Translations under genes and position numbers: made by a program
Assembly (NCBI GenBank): GCA_019233415.1
Contig: JAFAMK010000203.1
Span: 1-34,088 of the forward strand
Length of the DNA: 34,088 bases
Source of the DNA: Vulcanimicrobiota bacterium
GTDB lineage: Bacteria; Vulcanimicrobiota; Vulcanimicrobiia; Vulcanimicrobiales; Vulcanimicrobiaceae
Reading direction: 5' to 3'
Notes under the pieces: model-generated
Told to the model about the DNA's origin: nothing
The model's input: only the letters and a program-made list of their open reading frames with translations
Database searches by the model: none
Shown: positions 15,329-23,260 of the stretch, in pieces
Numbering within the stretch: position 1 is the first letter of the stretch
Layout: each line of letters opens with the position of its first letter

Positions 15329-16495
15329 TCACTCGCCGAGCGCCGCATGTTGCAGTCCCGGGAAGCTCTGGTTGGCAGGGATGGTGGCGTTGGCCGCGTT
15401 CATGTTGAGGCTGCTGGCGATGATGAACAACCACGACCCGAACGACGCATTCGCGTTGACGAGCGCAGCTGGGAAGTAGAGCGCGCCCGCGAGGCCGGTC
15501 CCGCCGCTCCCATTCAGGTTCGGGTTGTTGCTGTTGCTCGGCGGTTGGTAGAAAAGCATCCCCGCGGTATTGCCGCTCGCCGGAGCGGTCAGGTTGAACG
15601 TCGTCGCGTTCGCGTTGACCGAGTTGTTCGGCAGGTCGAACGTGACGCCGGTGCCGGTCATTGTGCTGCCGTTCACGTTGAGGCTGCCGCCGGTTATCAC
15701 GTAGACGCCTGCGTTGAACGTGACGTTCGCGCCGTTGAGGGTGAGTCCACCGCAGTAGACGCCGGGGCTCAGCGTGGTGGTCGACCCGTTCAGCGCAAGG
15801 TTCGAGAAGCTGCACGGCGAGGTCGCCGGCGGATGGGCGGCCAGGTAGGCGCAGCCTGCGATCTGCGGACACGGATCCGTCACCGGCACGACCGTCGTCG
15901 GCTGCGCCTCGGGGAACGTCGACGCGTTCACGGTGACGCCGCCGACCGTGCCCACCTCGGCCGCGGTGACCGTGGAGCCGTTCATGGTGATGCCGCCGTT
16001 CGAGACGACGCCGCAGCTCGGCGCGTTGATCGTCGAGCTGTTCATGTTGCTCACGCCGTTTCCGAGCATGTAGACGCAGGCATGCGGGACGTTGGCGAAC
16101 GCTGCGACGGCGCGCGCCTGTACCCACGCGTACGACGTTCCGAAGACGTGTTCGAAGAACGTCGCGTGCTTCGCGGCGACGATCACCTCGACGGCGTTCG
16201 CGTTCCCGGCGTATGCACCGGAAACGGGCGGATGGTTCACCGTGACGGTCACCGTCGCGCCGTTGTCGTCGGTGAAGCCGTTCAGCGCGGCGTCGTGTTT
16301 GGCGGCCGCGGTCACGTCGGCCGAGGCGGGATAGTTGAGCTCGGTCGCGCCCGCCAGCGCGGCGCCGTCGGCGGCGGTCTGCTGCAGCCGCTGCTGGTAG
16401 TGCAGCGTGCCCACGTCGACGGCGAGCGCGGCGGCGCCGCACAGGGCGGCGAGCGCGAGCGCGGCGACCGGCAGGACCTGTCCCCGGTTCTCCAT
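15329..16495 (-). CDS. TadG-like pilus-associated protein with Asn/Ser/Thr-rich repeat body
   Basis: The 388-residue product begins with the TadE/G N-terminal region: ENRGQVLPVAALALAALC, then DVGTLHYQQRLQQTAADGAA and AGATELNYPAS, as in TadG-type proteins that pair with TadE/F. From about residue 150 it becomes Asn/Ser/Thr/Gly rich, with recurring short strands such as TMNGSTV, TVNAST, LALNGSTT, LTLNGANV, LNVNGSTM. The period is roughly 20 residues, as expected for a beta-helix or beta-solenoid. It lacks the von Willebrand domain of many TadG. It starts 2 bases after the secretin stop. I infer a surface-exposed, possibly adhesive part of the Tad machine. Confidence 0.8.
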   Translation of the reverse strand: MENRGQVLPVAALALAALCGAAALAVDVGTLHYQQRLQQTAADGAALAGATELNYPASADVTAAAKHDAALNGFTDDNGATVTVTVNHPPVSGAYAGNANAVEVIVAAKHATFFEHVFGTSYAWVQARAVAAFANVPHACVYMLGNGVSNMNSSTINAPSCGVVSNGGITMNGSTVTAAEVGTVGGVTVNASTFPEAQPTTVVPVTDPCPQIAGCAYLAAHPPATSPCSFSNLALNGSTTTLSPGVYCGGLTLNGANVTFNAGVYVITGGSLNVNGSTMTGTGVTFDLPNNSVNANATTFNLTAPASGNTAGMLFYQPPSNSNNPNLNGSGGTGLAGALYFPAALVNANASFGSWLFIIASSLNMNAANATIPANQSFPGLQHAALGE

Positions 16496-16497
16496 CG

Positions 16498-17940
16498 TCA
16501 GCGCGTGAGCACTTGCGGCGTCATCACGAAGACGACATCGGTCTGCTGGCTCTGGTAGCGCGTCGAGCGGAACAGTTTCCCGAGTACCGGCAGGTCGCCG
16601 AGCAGCGGGATCTTGTCGATGTTGCGCTGCTCGATGCGGCGCAACAGGCCGCCCATCACGATCGACTCGCCGGACTTCGTGATCACGTCGGTCGAGAGCC
16701 GGCTCGTCTTGAGCGCGGGGATCGTGAACCCGCTCAGCGTCACGCCGTCCTGGAAGTCGAGGTCGGAGACTTCCGGCGCGATCACCGTCTCGACGCCGCC
16801 GTCGCCGAGGATCGTCGGCGTGACCTTCAGCGACACGCCGAAGTCCTTGTACGAGACGGCGATCTGCTGCGGGCCCGAGGCGTACGGAATCGGAATCTGT
16901 CCGCCGACGAGGAAGTTCGCCTCGCGGCCGGGGAGCGTGACGAGATCGGGCGACGAGAGCAGCTTCGCGTGACCGCTCTGCAGCACGAGGTTCAGCGTCG
17001 GCGCGAGCGTGATCGAGCGGAAGAACCCGCCGATGTTCAGCGCGCGGCCGGGGATCCCGGGAGCCCCCGAACTCGACGAGCCGGCCGTCGGCGATTCGAC
17101 CACCGGGAACTGCGGCTGGCCGAGCGCGTACGTGCCGTCGGGGTTGAACGTCGCCGACTGCAGGTTGATGCCGAGGTTGCGCAGCGCCGTGTCGTCGACT
17201 TCGAGGATATAGACTTTCACGTCGACTTGGCTGACGGTCGCGGACTCCAGCCGGTCGATCACTTTCCCGTCGGTCGCGAGATACGGACCCGCGAGTGCGC
17301 GGATGCGCGCGAGCACGCGTTCCGCGGTCGTGCGGTCGGGAACCGGACCGCTCGCGATCAGGTTCCCCTTCAGGTCGCGGTCGATGCGCACGCCCGCGGT
17401 CGACGGATCGGCGGCGAGCTCGCTCTGCAGCGGCCCGAGCGGGTGCGCGACGGTGACGGCGTTGACGATCGTGTACTTGTCGCTCGTCGCGAGCGGCTCG
17501 AACCGCGCGGCGACGTCGTTCAGGCGTGCGAGACGGTCGCCGTTCGCGACGCTGCCGCTGACGACGACGGAGTGTTCGAACGCGTCGACGTGCACGTCGG
17601 GATCGGCGATCGCGGCCTGCAGCATCTTCTGCAAACCGACGAGGCTCTGTTCGTTGACCGCGACGTCGTAGGCGCGCCGGCCGGTGGTCGTCCACACGAA
17701 CAGCGTCGTGTGTCCCGACGTTTTGCCGTTGAGCACGACGTCGGTGTTGCCGAGCGGGACGACGCCGACGATCTTCGCATCGCCCACGGCGACGCGCGTG
17801 AGGCCCGGTGCGTGGATCACCGTCGACTGTCCGGTTTGCAGAGTTATTACATTCGGAGCGTCGGCGCCCGCGGCGAGCGGCGCCGCCGCGAGTGCGGCGA
17901 GGGCAGCCGCGGCGAGCGTCCTGCGAAGGTTCGTGAACAT
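16498..17940 (-). CDS. rcpA: Tad/Flp pilus outer-membrane secretin RcpA/CpaC
   Basis: RcpA/CpaC forms the outer-membrane channel for the Flp pilus, so this cell probably has an outer membrane. The 480-residue product has an Ala-rich signal peptide (about 1-26), a pilus N0-like domain (ITLQTGQSTVIHAPGLTRVAV, then VVLNGKTSGHTTLFVW), a BON-like domain (LQKMLQAAIADPDVHVDAFE) and the C-terminal secretin domain. The last has LAPTLNLVLQSGHAKLLSSP, VGGQIPIPY, KTSRLSTDVITKSGESIVMGG and VLGKLFRSTR, the standard secretin signatures. It is the first gene of the leftward unit, divergent from the small secreted protein and the pilin genes. Confidence 0.95.
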   Translation of the reverse strand: MFTNLRRTLAAAALAALAAAPLAAGADAPNVITLQTGQSTVIHAPGLTRVAVGDAKIVGVVPLGNTDVVLNGKTSGHTTLFVWTTTGRRAYDVAVNEQSLVGLQKMLQAAIADPDVHVDAFEHSVVVSGSVANGDRLARLNDVAARFEPLATSDKYTIVNAVTVAHPLGPLQSELAADPSTAGVRIDRDLKGNLIASGPVPDRTTAERVLARIRALAGPYLATDGKVIDRLESATVSQVDVKVYILEVDDTALRNLGINLQSATFNPDGTYALGQPQFPVVESPTAGSSSSGAPGIPGRALNIGGFFRSITLAPTLNLVLQSGHAKLLSSPDLVTLPGREANFLVGGQIPIPYASGPQQIAVSYKDFGVSLKVTPTILGDGGVETVIAPEVSDLDFQDGVTLSGFTIPALKTSRLSTDVITKSGESIVMGGLLRRIEQRNIDKIPLLGDLPVLGKLFRSTRYQSQQTDVVFVMTPQVLTR

Positions 17941-18045
17941 GGTCCGAGTATGCACCGTGTGAGCGTTGTCACGGCGTTGTCGCACCATCAAGTGTTCCGC
18001 GACGGTCTTTTCAGCGCGGTTCGGACCCGTTACGATGCGGCCACG
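17941..18045. other. Divergent intergenic region of the Tad locus
   Basis: This 105-base gap separates the leftward secretin unit from the rightward pilin unit and must hold promoters for at least one of them. I see TTGTCA and TTGTCG stretches but no convincing -35/-10 pair and no clear operator palindrome. Confidence 0.4.
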
Positions 18046-18477
18046 ATGCACGTCAACACCTGGCCCGCTCTGATCCTCGGCACGACGCTCCTCACCGGCG
18101 CAGCGTTCACGACGCCCGCCGATGCGCAACCGTCGCCCGCCACGACTGCGCCGGTCACGCTCACGCTGACGCGCGACGGCGGCCACGAAGCCGTCGTCGC
18201 GACCGGGAACGCTCCCGCCGCACGTCCCGTCGAGCTCGCCGCGTACGCAACGTACTCGCGCGATCTTCCGACGGTGCTCCTCAGCCGCCGCGTCGTCACC
18301 AGCGACGCGAACGGCCGATTCACCACGACGCTCGCGCTCGCACCCGCCTACTTCCGCGGCGCGCTCGTGACCGTCGTCGCGCGGTCCGTGCCGGACGGGC
18401 CGAGCGCAACGGCGCGCATCAGCGTGACCGCTCCCAACGATCCGGCAGCCGCGGACGCGGATCCATCCGATCACTAG
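18046..18477 (+). CDS. Small secreted protein of unknown function
   Basis: The 143-residue product has a signal peptide (LILGTTLLTGAAFTTPADA, cut probably before QPSPATT) and then a beta-rich, Thr/Val/Ala-rich domain (APVTLTLTRDGG, LAAYATYSRDLPTVLLSRR, FTTTLALAPAYFRGALVTVV). The pattern of alternating strands resembles an immunoglobulin-like or carbohydrate-binding sandwich, but I recognise no family. It ends with an acidic tail (AAADADPSDH). It is about 77 bases upstream of the first pilin gene and divergent from the secretin gene, so a role as a pilus accessory is possible but unproven. The ATG at 18046 opens directly on the signal peptide. Confidence 0.7.
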   Translation: MHVNTWPALILGTTLLTGAAFTTPADAQPSPATTAPVTLTLTRDGGHEAVVATGNAPAARPVELAAYATYSRDLPTVLLSRRVVTSDANGRFTTTLALAPAYFRGALVTVVARSVPDGPSATARISVTAPNDPAAADADPSDH

Positions 18478-18554
18478 CCACCCGAAAACACAAAGTTAAC
18501 TCGACGTCACCCCACCTTCCCACCTTGTTCGCATCCCCCAAGGAGAATCATCAC

Positions 18555-18716
18555 ATGATCAAGTCGTTTCGTTCCATCCTCACCGACGAGAGCGGCCAGG
18601 GCCTCGCGGAATACGGTCTCATCCTGGGTCTCATCGCAGTCGTCTGCGTCGCCGCGGTGGTCTTCCTCAGCGGTCGTATCCAGGGTCTGCTCAGCAACGT
18701 CGGATCGAGCATCTGA
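18555..18716 (+). CDS. flp: Flp-type major pilin 1
   Basis: Flp pilins are tiny, helical subunits of Tad pili. The 53-residue prepilin has a short leader ending ESG, a processing site before QGLAEYGLIL (E5 and Y6 of the mature form, the EY motif of the family), a hydrophobic helix (LGLIAVVCVAAVVFL) and a short tail. The ATG at 18555 has a strong AAGGAG 9 bases upstream, the best ribosome site in this part of the window, which fits a high-abundance protein. The next Flp gene starts one base after its stop. Confidence 0.95.
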   Translation: MIKSFRSILTDESGQGLAEYGLILGLIAVVCVAAVVFLSGRIQGLLSNVGSSI

Positions 18717-18717
18717 C

Positions 18718-18900
18718 ATGACCGAACCCGAAGCGGCGCCGGTCGCGGCGCTCCGCGCCCTGACCGTCGCCGATTCGGGTCAAGGACTTGCCGAGTACGG
18801 CCTCATTCTCGGCCTGATCGCCGTCGTCTGTGTCGTGGCGGTCGCATTCCTCAGCGGGCACATCCGCTCGCTCCTCAGCAGCGTCGGGACGAGCATCTGA
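18718..18900 (+). CDS. flp: Flp-type pilin 2 (tandem paralogue)
   Basis: This 60-residue prepilin shares the block GQGLAEYGLILGLIAVVCV with the first Flp pilin. The tail is also similar (FLSGHIRSLLSSVGTSI versus FLSGRIQGLLSNVGSSI). The leader is longer and Ala/Pro rich. At DNA level the two copies differ mostly at third positions, so the duplication is not recent. It starts one base after pilin 1 without its own strong ribosome site, so it is probably made at a lower level by coupling; a minor-pilin role is possible. Confidence 0.93.
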   Translation: MTEPEAAPVAALRALTVADSGQGLAEYGLILGLIAVVCVVAVAFLSGHIRSLLSSVGTSI

Positions 18901-18901
18901 C

Positions 18902-19396
18902 GTGCTCGTGCTCGTCCTCGTCGCGTTCGCCGCGGTTGCCGCCGTCATCGACGTGCGCTCGCGCCGCATCCCCAACGTTCTCACCGGCGCGCTAGCGCTG
19001 AGCGGGCTCGCCATCCACCTAACGCAAGGTGCCGTTCCCACGCTCATTGCGCTCGCGACGATGCTCGCCGCGTTCGTCCTCGGCACGCTGGCGTTTCAAG
19101 CCGGCTGGTTCGGCGGCGGCGACGTCAAGCTGATCGCCGGTGCCTGCGGCCTCGTCTCCTATCCCGACTGTCTTCCGCTGCTCGCTTACATTCTCGCCGC
19201 CGGCGCCGCGCTGGCGCTCGCCTCCGCCGCGCGCGAAGGCCGGCTCGTCGAGCTGATCCGCAGCACGGCGATCATCGCCGCGCACGGCGGCGGCCCTTCA
19301 CGTCGCAGCCCCCTGCCGTACGGCGTCGCGATCGCCGCGGGCAGCGCCGGCTACGCGCTTGCGACCTTCCTTCCGCTCACCTGGACCACACCATGA
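18902..19396 (+). CDS. tadV: Prepilin peptidase TadV/CpaA
   Basis: TadV is an inner-membrane aspartic protease that removes the leader of Flp and TadE prepilins. The 164-residue product is the short form without the N-terminal Cys-methyltransferase region. The two catalytic aspartates are in VIDVRSRRIPN and GGGDVKLIAG. About five membrane spans are visible. The GTG at 18902 is one base after the pilin 2 stop, and the stop overlaps cpaB as ATGA. A second, longer peptidase lies at 24114. Confidence 0.93.
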   Translation: MLVLVLVAFAAVAAVIDVRSRRIPNVLTGALALSGLAIHLTQGAVPTLIALATMLAAFVLGTLAFQAGWFGGGDVKLIAGACGLVSYPDCLPLLAYILAAGAALALASAAREGRLVELIRSTAIIAAHGGGPSRRSPLPYGVAIAAGSAGYALATFLPLTWTTP

Positions 19397-20265
19397 ACAT
19401 CCGCCGCATCCCGCTGATCATCGGCCTGCTGCTCGCAGCCGGCACGGGCGTTCTTCTCCTGAACTATCTGGCGTCCGTGCGCGGAAGCGCCGAGCCGAGC
19501 CGCACCGTTCTGGTCGCGGCCGCGGCGCTCACGCCCGGGATGCACGTCACGGACGCCATGGTCACGACGTCGAGCCGGCCCACGAACGTGGTCGATCCCG
19601 ACGCGCTGACCGACCGCCGGCTCGTCGTCGGCAAAGTCGCGCTCATCGGCATCCCCGAAGGCGGCGTCTTCACGCAGGACAAGGTCGGCGCCGACGCAGC
19701 CGCGGCGGTGCCCGGCGATCTCCCCGTCGGGATGCGTGCGGTCAGCATCGCGATCGACCGCGTCAAGGGCGTCTCGGGACTCGTCGCTCCCGGCGACCGC
19801 GTCGACGTCATCGCCGTCCCGCCGCGCGTCGGCAACGAGACGCCCGTCGCCTCGACGATCTTGCGCGGCGTGCTGATCGTCGCCCTCGGCGGCTCCACCG
19901 GCGCGGCGGCCGCGGAGGCGACGCCGAACCCCGATGCGCAGAGCCTCACCACCGTCACGCTTGCGGTCACGCCGCAACAGGCCGACCTGCTCGCTGCGGC
20001 CGACGTCAGCACGACGCTCCGGCTCGCGCTGCGCCCGAAGAGCGAACCGGTCCGCGCCGAGCGCGGCGAACCGCTTCACCTCCCGACCGCGCCGCCGCTG
20101 CCGCAGCAGGCGCCGCCGCTCACGCAGCAGATGCCGCCGGCCATGCCGCAGACGGTCGCCGCCGTGCCGCCGCCGGCGCCGCAGCCCTCGCCGCGCCACC
20201 GCGCCCGGCGCGGCTCGACCGTCATGGTGATCGACGGCGACCAGGTCGAGGACACCCAGCCGTGA
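19393..20265 (+). CDS. cpaB: Flp pilus assembly protein CpaB/RcpC
   Basis: CpaB/RcpC is a periplasmic protein anchored in the inner membrane that works with the secretin. The 290-residue product has one N-terminal membrane segment (IPLIIGLLLAAGTGVLLLNY), an SAF-like domain (VLVAAAALTPGMHVTDAMV) and the CpaB signature GMRAVSIAIDRVKGVSGLVAPGDRVDVI (residues about 115-142). The C-terminal 60 residues are Pro/Gln/Ala rich. The ATG overlaps the tadV stop (ATGA) and the stop overlaps the next gene (GTGA). Confidence 0.92.
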   Translation: MNIRRIPLIIGLLLAAGTGVLLLNYLASVRGSAEPSRTVLVAAAALTPGMHVTDAMVTTSSRPTNVVDPDALTDRRLVVGKVALIGIPEGGVFTQDKVGADAAAAVPGDLPVGMRAVSIAIDRVKGVSGLVAPGDRVDVIAVPPRVGNETPVASTILRGVLIVALGGSTGAAAAEATPNPDAQSLTTVTLAVTPQQADLLAAADVSTTLRLALRPKSEPVRAERGEPLHLPTAPPLPQQAPPLTQQMPPAMPQTVAAVPPPAPQPSPRHRARRGSTVMVIDGDQVEDTQP

Positions 20266-22409
20266 TCGACGAGGCCCGCGTCTATCTCGTCGTCGGCGCC
20301 AAGGGCGGCGTCGGCGCAACGACGATCGCGCTCGGGCTGGCCGAGCAGCTCGAGACGACGCGCCCGCGCGTCGTCGTCGACGCCGACTTGGCCGGCCGGC
20401 GCAGCGTCGCGGTCCTCCACGATCTCACCGCCGAGCTGGACACCGGCCGCGTTCGCGGGGACGTGGCGTTCGCGAAGGCGCACGGTTTCACGCTGCTCGA
20501 GCTGGCCCGCACGTACGAAGAAGCGTTTCTGCTCCAAGCCGCCGACGTCGAAGAGGCGACGACGCGGCTGCCGGGCAGCCCCCTCGTCGTCGTCGACGCG
20601 CCGCAGCCGTTCGCGGCGGTCGTCCGCCCGTTCATCTCGCGCGCGGCGCAGATCGTGATCGTCACCGAGCCGACGCTGCTCGGCGTCGCCTCGGCGCGCG
20701 CGATGCTCGCCGCGATGGAGCGCTTCGGCATCCCGACGCAGCGCATCGCCTTCGTTCTCAACAACCCGCACGGCGTCAACGAGCTGCGCCGCAACGAGAT
20801 TCAGCAGGCGCTGAAGATCCCGATCGCGGCCGAGCTGCCGCCCTCGCGCGACCGTGGCTACGGCCGCGCCTTCAAGCAGCTGTGTGCGCACCTGAGCGAG
20901 GCGCCCGACGCGGTGAAGCTGACGACGCTGCGCCAGTCGACCGGCAAGCCGATCGGCGACCGCCGCGAGGAGAAGCGCGACTTCAACGCCGGCCCACCCC
21001 CGCCGAACGCCGCGAACGCCGGAAAAGTCATCCCGATCAACGGCGCGGCGCAGCAGCCGGCGCCGTCGCAGTCGCGGAGCGAACCGCGCCTGGCGACCGC
21101 CGACCGCGAGAAGCTCAAGACCGAGATTCACGCCGTGATGATGCGGCGCATCGACTTCTTCTCGGCGGCGCGCGCGCACAGCGGCACCGCGCAGCTCGCC
21201 GAGCTGCGCACGCAGGTCGACGCGATCGCCGACGAATACCTCGCCGCGCACCGCGGCGTCGCGACGGCTGAGGAGGCCGCGCGCATCCGCGCCGAGGTCG
21301 CCGAAGAGGCGCTCGGTCTCGGCCCGATCGAGAGCCTGCTGGACGATCCCAGCGTCAGCGAAATCATGGTCAACGGCCACGCGAACATCTTCGTCGAGAA
21401 GGGCGGCCACATCGAGCGGACCGTCAAGCAGTTCGCCGACGACCGCCAGGTGCGGCTCGTCATCGAGCGCATCATCGCACCGCTCGGGCGCCGGCTCGAC
21501 GAGTCGAGCCCGATGGTCGACGCGCGCCTCCCCGACGGCTCGCGCGTCAACGCGGTCATCGAACCGCTGGCGATCGACGGGCCGTCGCTGACGATCCGCC
21601 GCTTCGGCAAGACGCGCCTCGACATGAACGGCCTGGTCGAACGCGGCGCGCTGACGCCGGCGATGGCCGACTTCCTGCGCGCCGCCGTCGAAGCGCGGCT
21701 CAACGTCATCGTCTCCGGCGGCACGGGTTCCGGGAAGACGACGCTGCTGAATTCGCTCTCGTCCTTCATCCCGAAGTCCGACCGCATCGTCACCGTCGAA
21801 GACGCCGCCGAGCTGAAGCTCGACCAGCCGCACGTCGTGCGGCTCGAGTCGCGGCCGGCGAACCTCGAAGGAAAGGGCGCGATCTCGATTCGCGACCTCG
21901 TGCGCAACTCGCTGCGCATGCGTCCCGACCGCATCGTCGTCGGCGAGTGCCGCAGCGGCGAGGCGCTCGACATGCTGCAGGCGATGAACACCGGCCACGA
22001 CGGCTCGATGACGACGATCCACGCCAACACGCCGCGCGACGCCTGCGCCCGCGTCGAGACGCTGGTCCTGATGGCCGGCTTCGACCTGCCGGTGCGCGCG
22101 ATCCGCGAGCAGATCGCCGGCGCGATCGACGTGATCGTGCAGGTCGCGCGCCTGCGCGACGGCTCGCGCAAGGTGACGGCGATCAGCGAGCTGGTCGGGA
22201 TGGAAGGCGAGGTCGTCACGATGCAAGAGCTGGTGCGCTTCGAGCAGCAGGGCCTCGACGCGCAGGGCACCGTCAAGGGCGAGTTCGTGATGAGCGGCGT
22301 CCAGCCGGCCTGCCTGCGGCGCTTCGAAGAAGTCGGCGTCGCATTCGACGCGGGCCTCTTCAGCACGGCGCCCGGCCGCAAGGCCGTGGGGACGACATGG
22401 CTGCGCTAA
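20262..22409 (+). CDS. TadZ-TadA fusion: ParA/MinD-like localisation factor joined to the pilus assembly ATPase
   Basis: One uninterrupted 715-residue frame. Residues 1-225 are a TadZ/CpaE-type ParA/MinD ATPase with KGGVGATT (14-21; Ala in place of the usual second Lys, as often in this family), VVVDADLA and VVVDAP. Residues 225-280 form a Pro/Asn/Gln-rich linker. Residues 280-715 are TadA/CpaF, the secretion ATPase, with GPIESLLDDPSVSEIMVNG, the Walker A GGTGSGKTT (486-494), an aspartate box (TVEDAAELKLDQPHVVRLES), Walker B-like RIVVGECRSGEA and the His box NTGHDGSMTTIHANTP. Normally TadZ and TadA are separate neighbours. The GTG at 20262 overlaps cpaB. No stop or convincing internal start lies in the linker. 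Confidence 0.93.
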   Translation: MIDEARVYLVVGAKGGVGATTIALGLAEQLETTRPRVVVDADLAGRRSVAVLHDLTAELDTGRVRGDVAFAKAHGFTLLELARTYEEAFLLQAADVEEATTRLPGSPLVVVDAPQPFAAVVRPFISRAAQIVIVTEPTLLGVASARAMLAAMERFGIPTQRIAFVLNNPHGVNELRRNEIQQALKIPIAAELPPSRDRGYGRAFKQLCAHLSEAPDAVKLTTLRQSTGKPIGDRREEKRDFNAGPPPPNAANAGKVIPINGAAQQPAPSQSRSEPRLATADREKLKTEIHAVMMRRIDFFSAARAHSGTAQLAELRTQVDAIADEYLAAHRGVATAEEAARIRAEVAEEALGLGPIESLLDDPSVSEIMVNGHANIFVEKGGHIERTVKQFADDRQVRLVIERIIAPLGRRLDESSPMVDARLPDGSRVNAVIEPLAIDGPSLTIRRFGKTRLDMNGLVERGALTPAMADFLRAAVEARLNVIVSGGTGSGKTTLLNSLSSFIPKSDRIVTVEDAAELKLDQPHVVRLESRPANLEGKGAISIRDLVRNSLRMRPDRIVVGECRSGEALDMLQAMNTGHDGSMTTIHANTPRDACARVETLVLMAGFDLPVRAIREQIAGAIDVIVQVARLRDGSRKVTAISELVGMEGEVVTMQELVRFEQQGLDAQGTVKGEFVMSGVQPACLRRFEEVGVAFDAGLFSTAPGRKAVGTTWLR

Positions 22410-23260
22410 TCACCCCGTTCGCGATCATCGCCGGCGGGATCGGCGCGATCGCCCTCGTCTTCTATTCGTTCCGCCGCGCGATCACCGCGCGCGCCGAGAA
22501 GTTCGGCGCGCGCTTCGCGGCCGACCTCGAGGTCGCCGGGATGACGATCTCGCCGCAGACCTTCACCTTCGCGCTCGTCGGCGCCGGAGCCGGCCTCTGG
22601 GTCGCGCTGCTGCTGATGCTGAGCCCGCCGCCGCTGGTCGCGCTCCCCGCGCTCGTGGTGTGCGTCGCGCTCGTCGTCCACGTCGGCGGCACCTTCGTCA
22701 AAGCGCGCCGCGGGAAGCGCGTCGCCGCGTTCCACGACCAACTCGAAACCGTGCTGCGCACGATCTCGGGCGGCGTGCGCGTCGGCCTCGGCCTGCGCCA
22801 GGCGCTGATCCTCGTCGGCGAGCAGTGCCAGGATCCGGCGCGCTACGAGTTTCTGCGCGTCGTCGGCTTGACCAACATCGGCGTCTCGATGCTCGACGCG
22901 CTCGACGACCTCGCGCGCCGCATGACCAACCCGGAGACGGCGATGCTGACCCGCGTGATTCGCGTGCAGGCGCAGACCGGCGGCGACCTCGCCGGCGTCC
23001 TCGAAAGCCTCGCCGCGACGATCCGCGACCGCCGCCGGCTGCGCCGCCGCATCGGCGCGATCACCGCGCAGGGGCGCGCGACGGGCTGGCTGCTCGGGCT
23101 CATGCCGATCGGCGTCGGCGGCTTCGTCTTCCTCACGCAGCCGAATCTGCGCGACGCCATGCTGCACACCATCATCGGAAACATCGCGCTCGCCGTCGCG
23201 CTCCTGCTCGACGGTCTGGCGGTGTTCTGCCTGATGAAGATCGTGAAGATCGACCCGTGA
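22397..23260 (+). CDS. tadB: Tad platform membrane protein TadB
   Basis: TadB and TadC form the inner-membrane platform for the Flp pilus and belong to the GspF superfamily. The 287-residue product has an N-terminal membrane helix, a pair of central helices (GLWVALLLMLSPPPLVALPALVV), the cytoplasmic domain (FHDQLETVLRTISGGVRVGL, then MTNPETAMLTRVIRVQAQTGGDLAGVLE) and two C-terminal helices. The ATG at 22397 sits inside the end of the fusion ATPase gene (13-base overlap), and the stop overlaps tadC as GTGA. Confidence 0.92.
   Translation: MAALITPFAIIAGGIGAIALVFYSFRRAITARAEKFGARFAADLEVAGMTISPQTFTFALVGAGAGLWVALLLMLSPPPLVALPALVVCVALVVHVGGTFVKARRGKRVAAFHDQLETVLRTISGGVRVGLGLRQALILVGEQCQDPARYEFLRVVGLTNIGVSMLDALDDLARRMTNPETAMLTRVIRVQAQTGGDLAGVLESLAATIRDRRRLRRRIGAITAQGRATGWLLGLMPIGVGGFVFLTQPNLRDAMLHTIIGNIALAVALLLDGLAVFCLMKIVKIDP

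Noticed and set aside
15500..16100. DNA-level tandem repeat or CRISPR-like array in the TadG-like gene
   Set aside because: The repetition is at protein level with diverged codons; no constant DNA repeat with spacers exists.
20940..21140. Separate internal start for TadA within the fusion linker
   Set aside because: No ATG or GTG with a ribosome site was seen before the TadA domain and no stop breaks the frame, so a fusion is the simpler reading.
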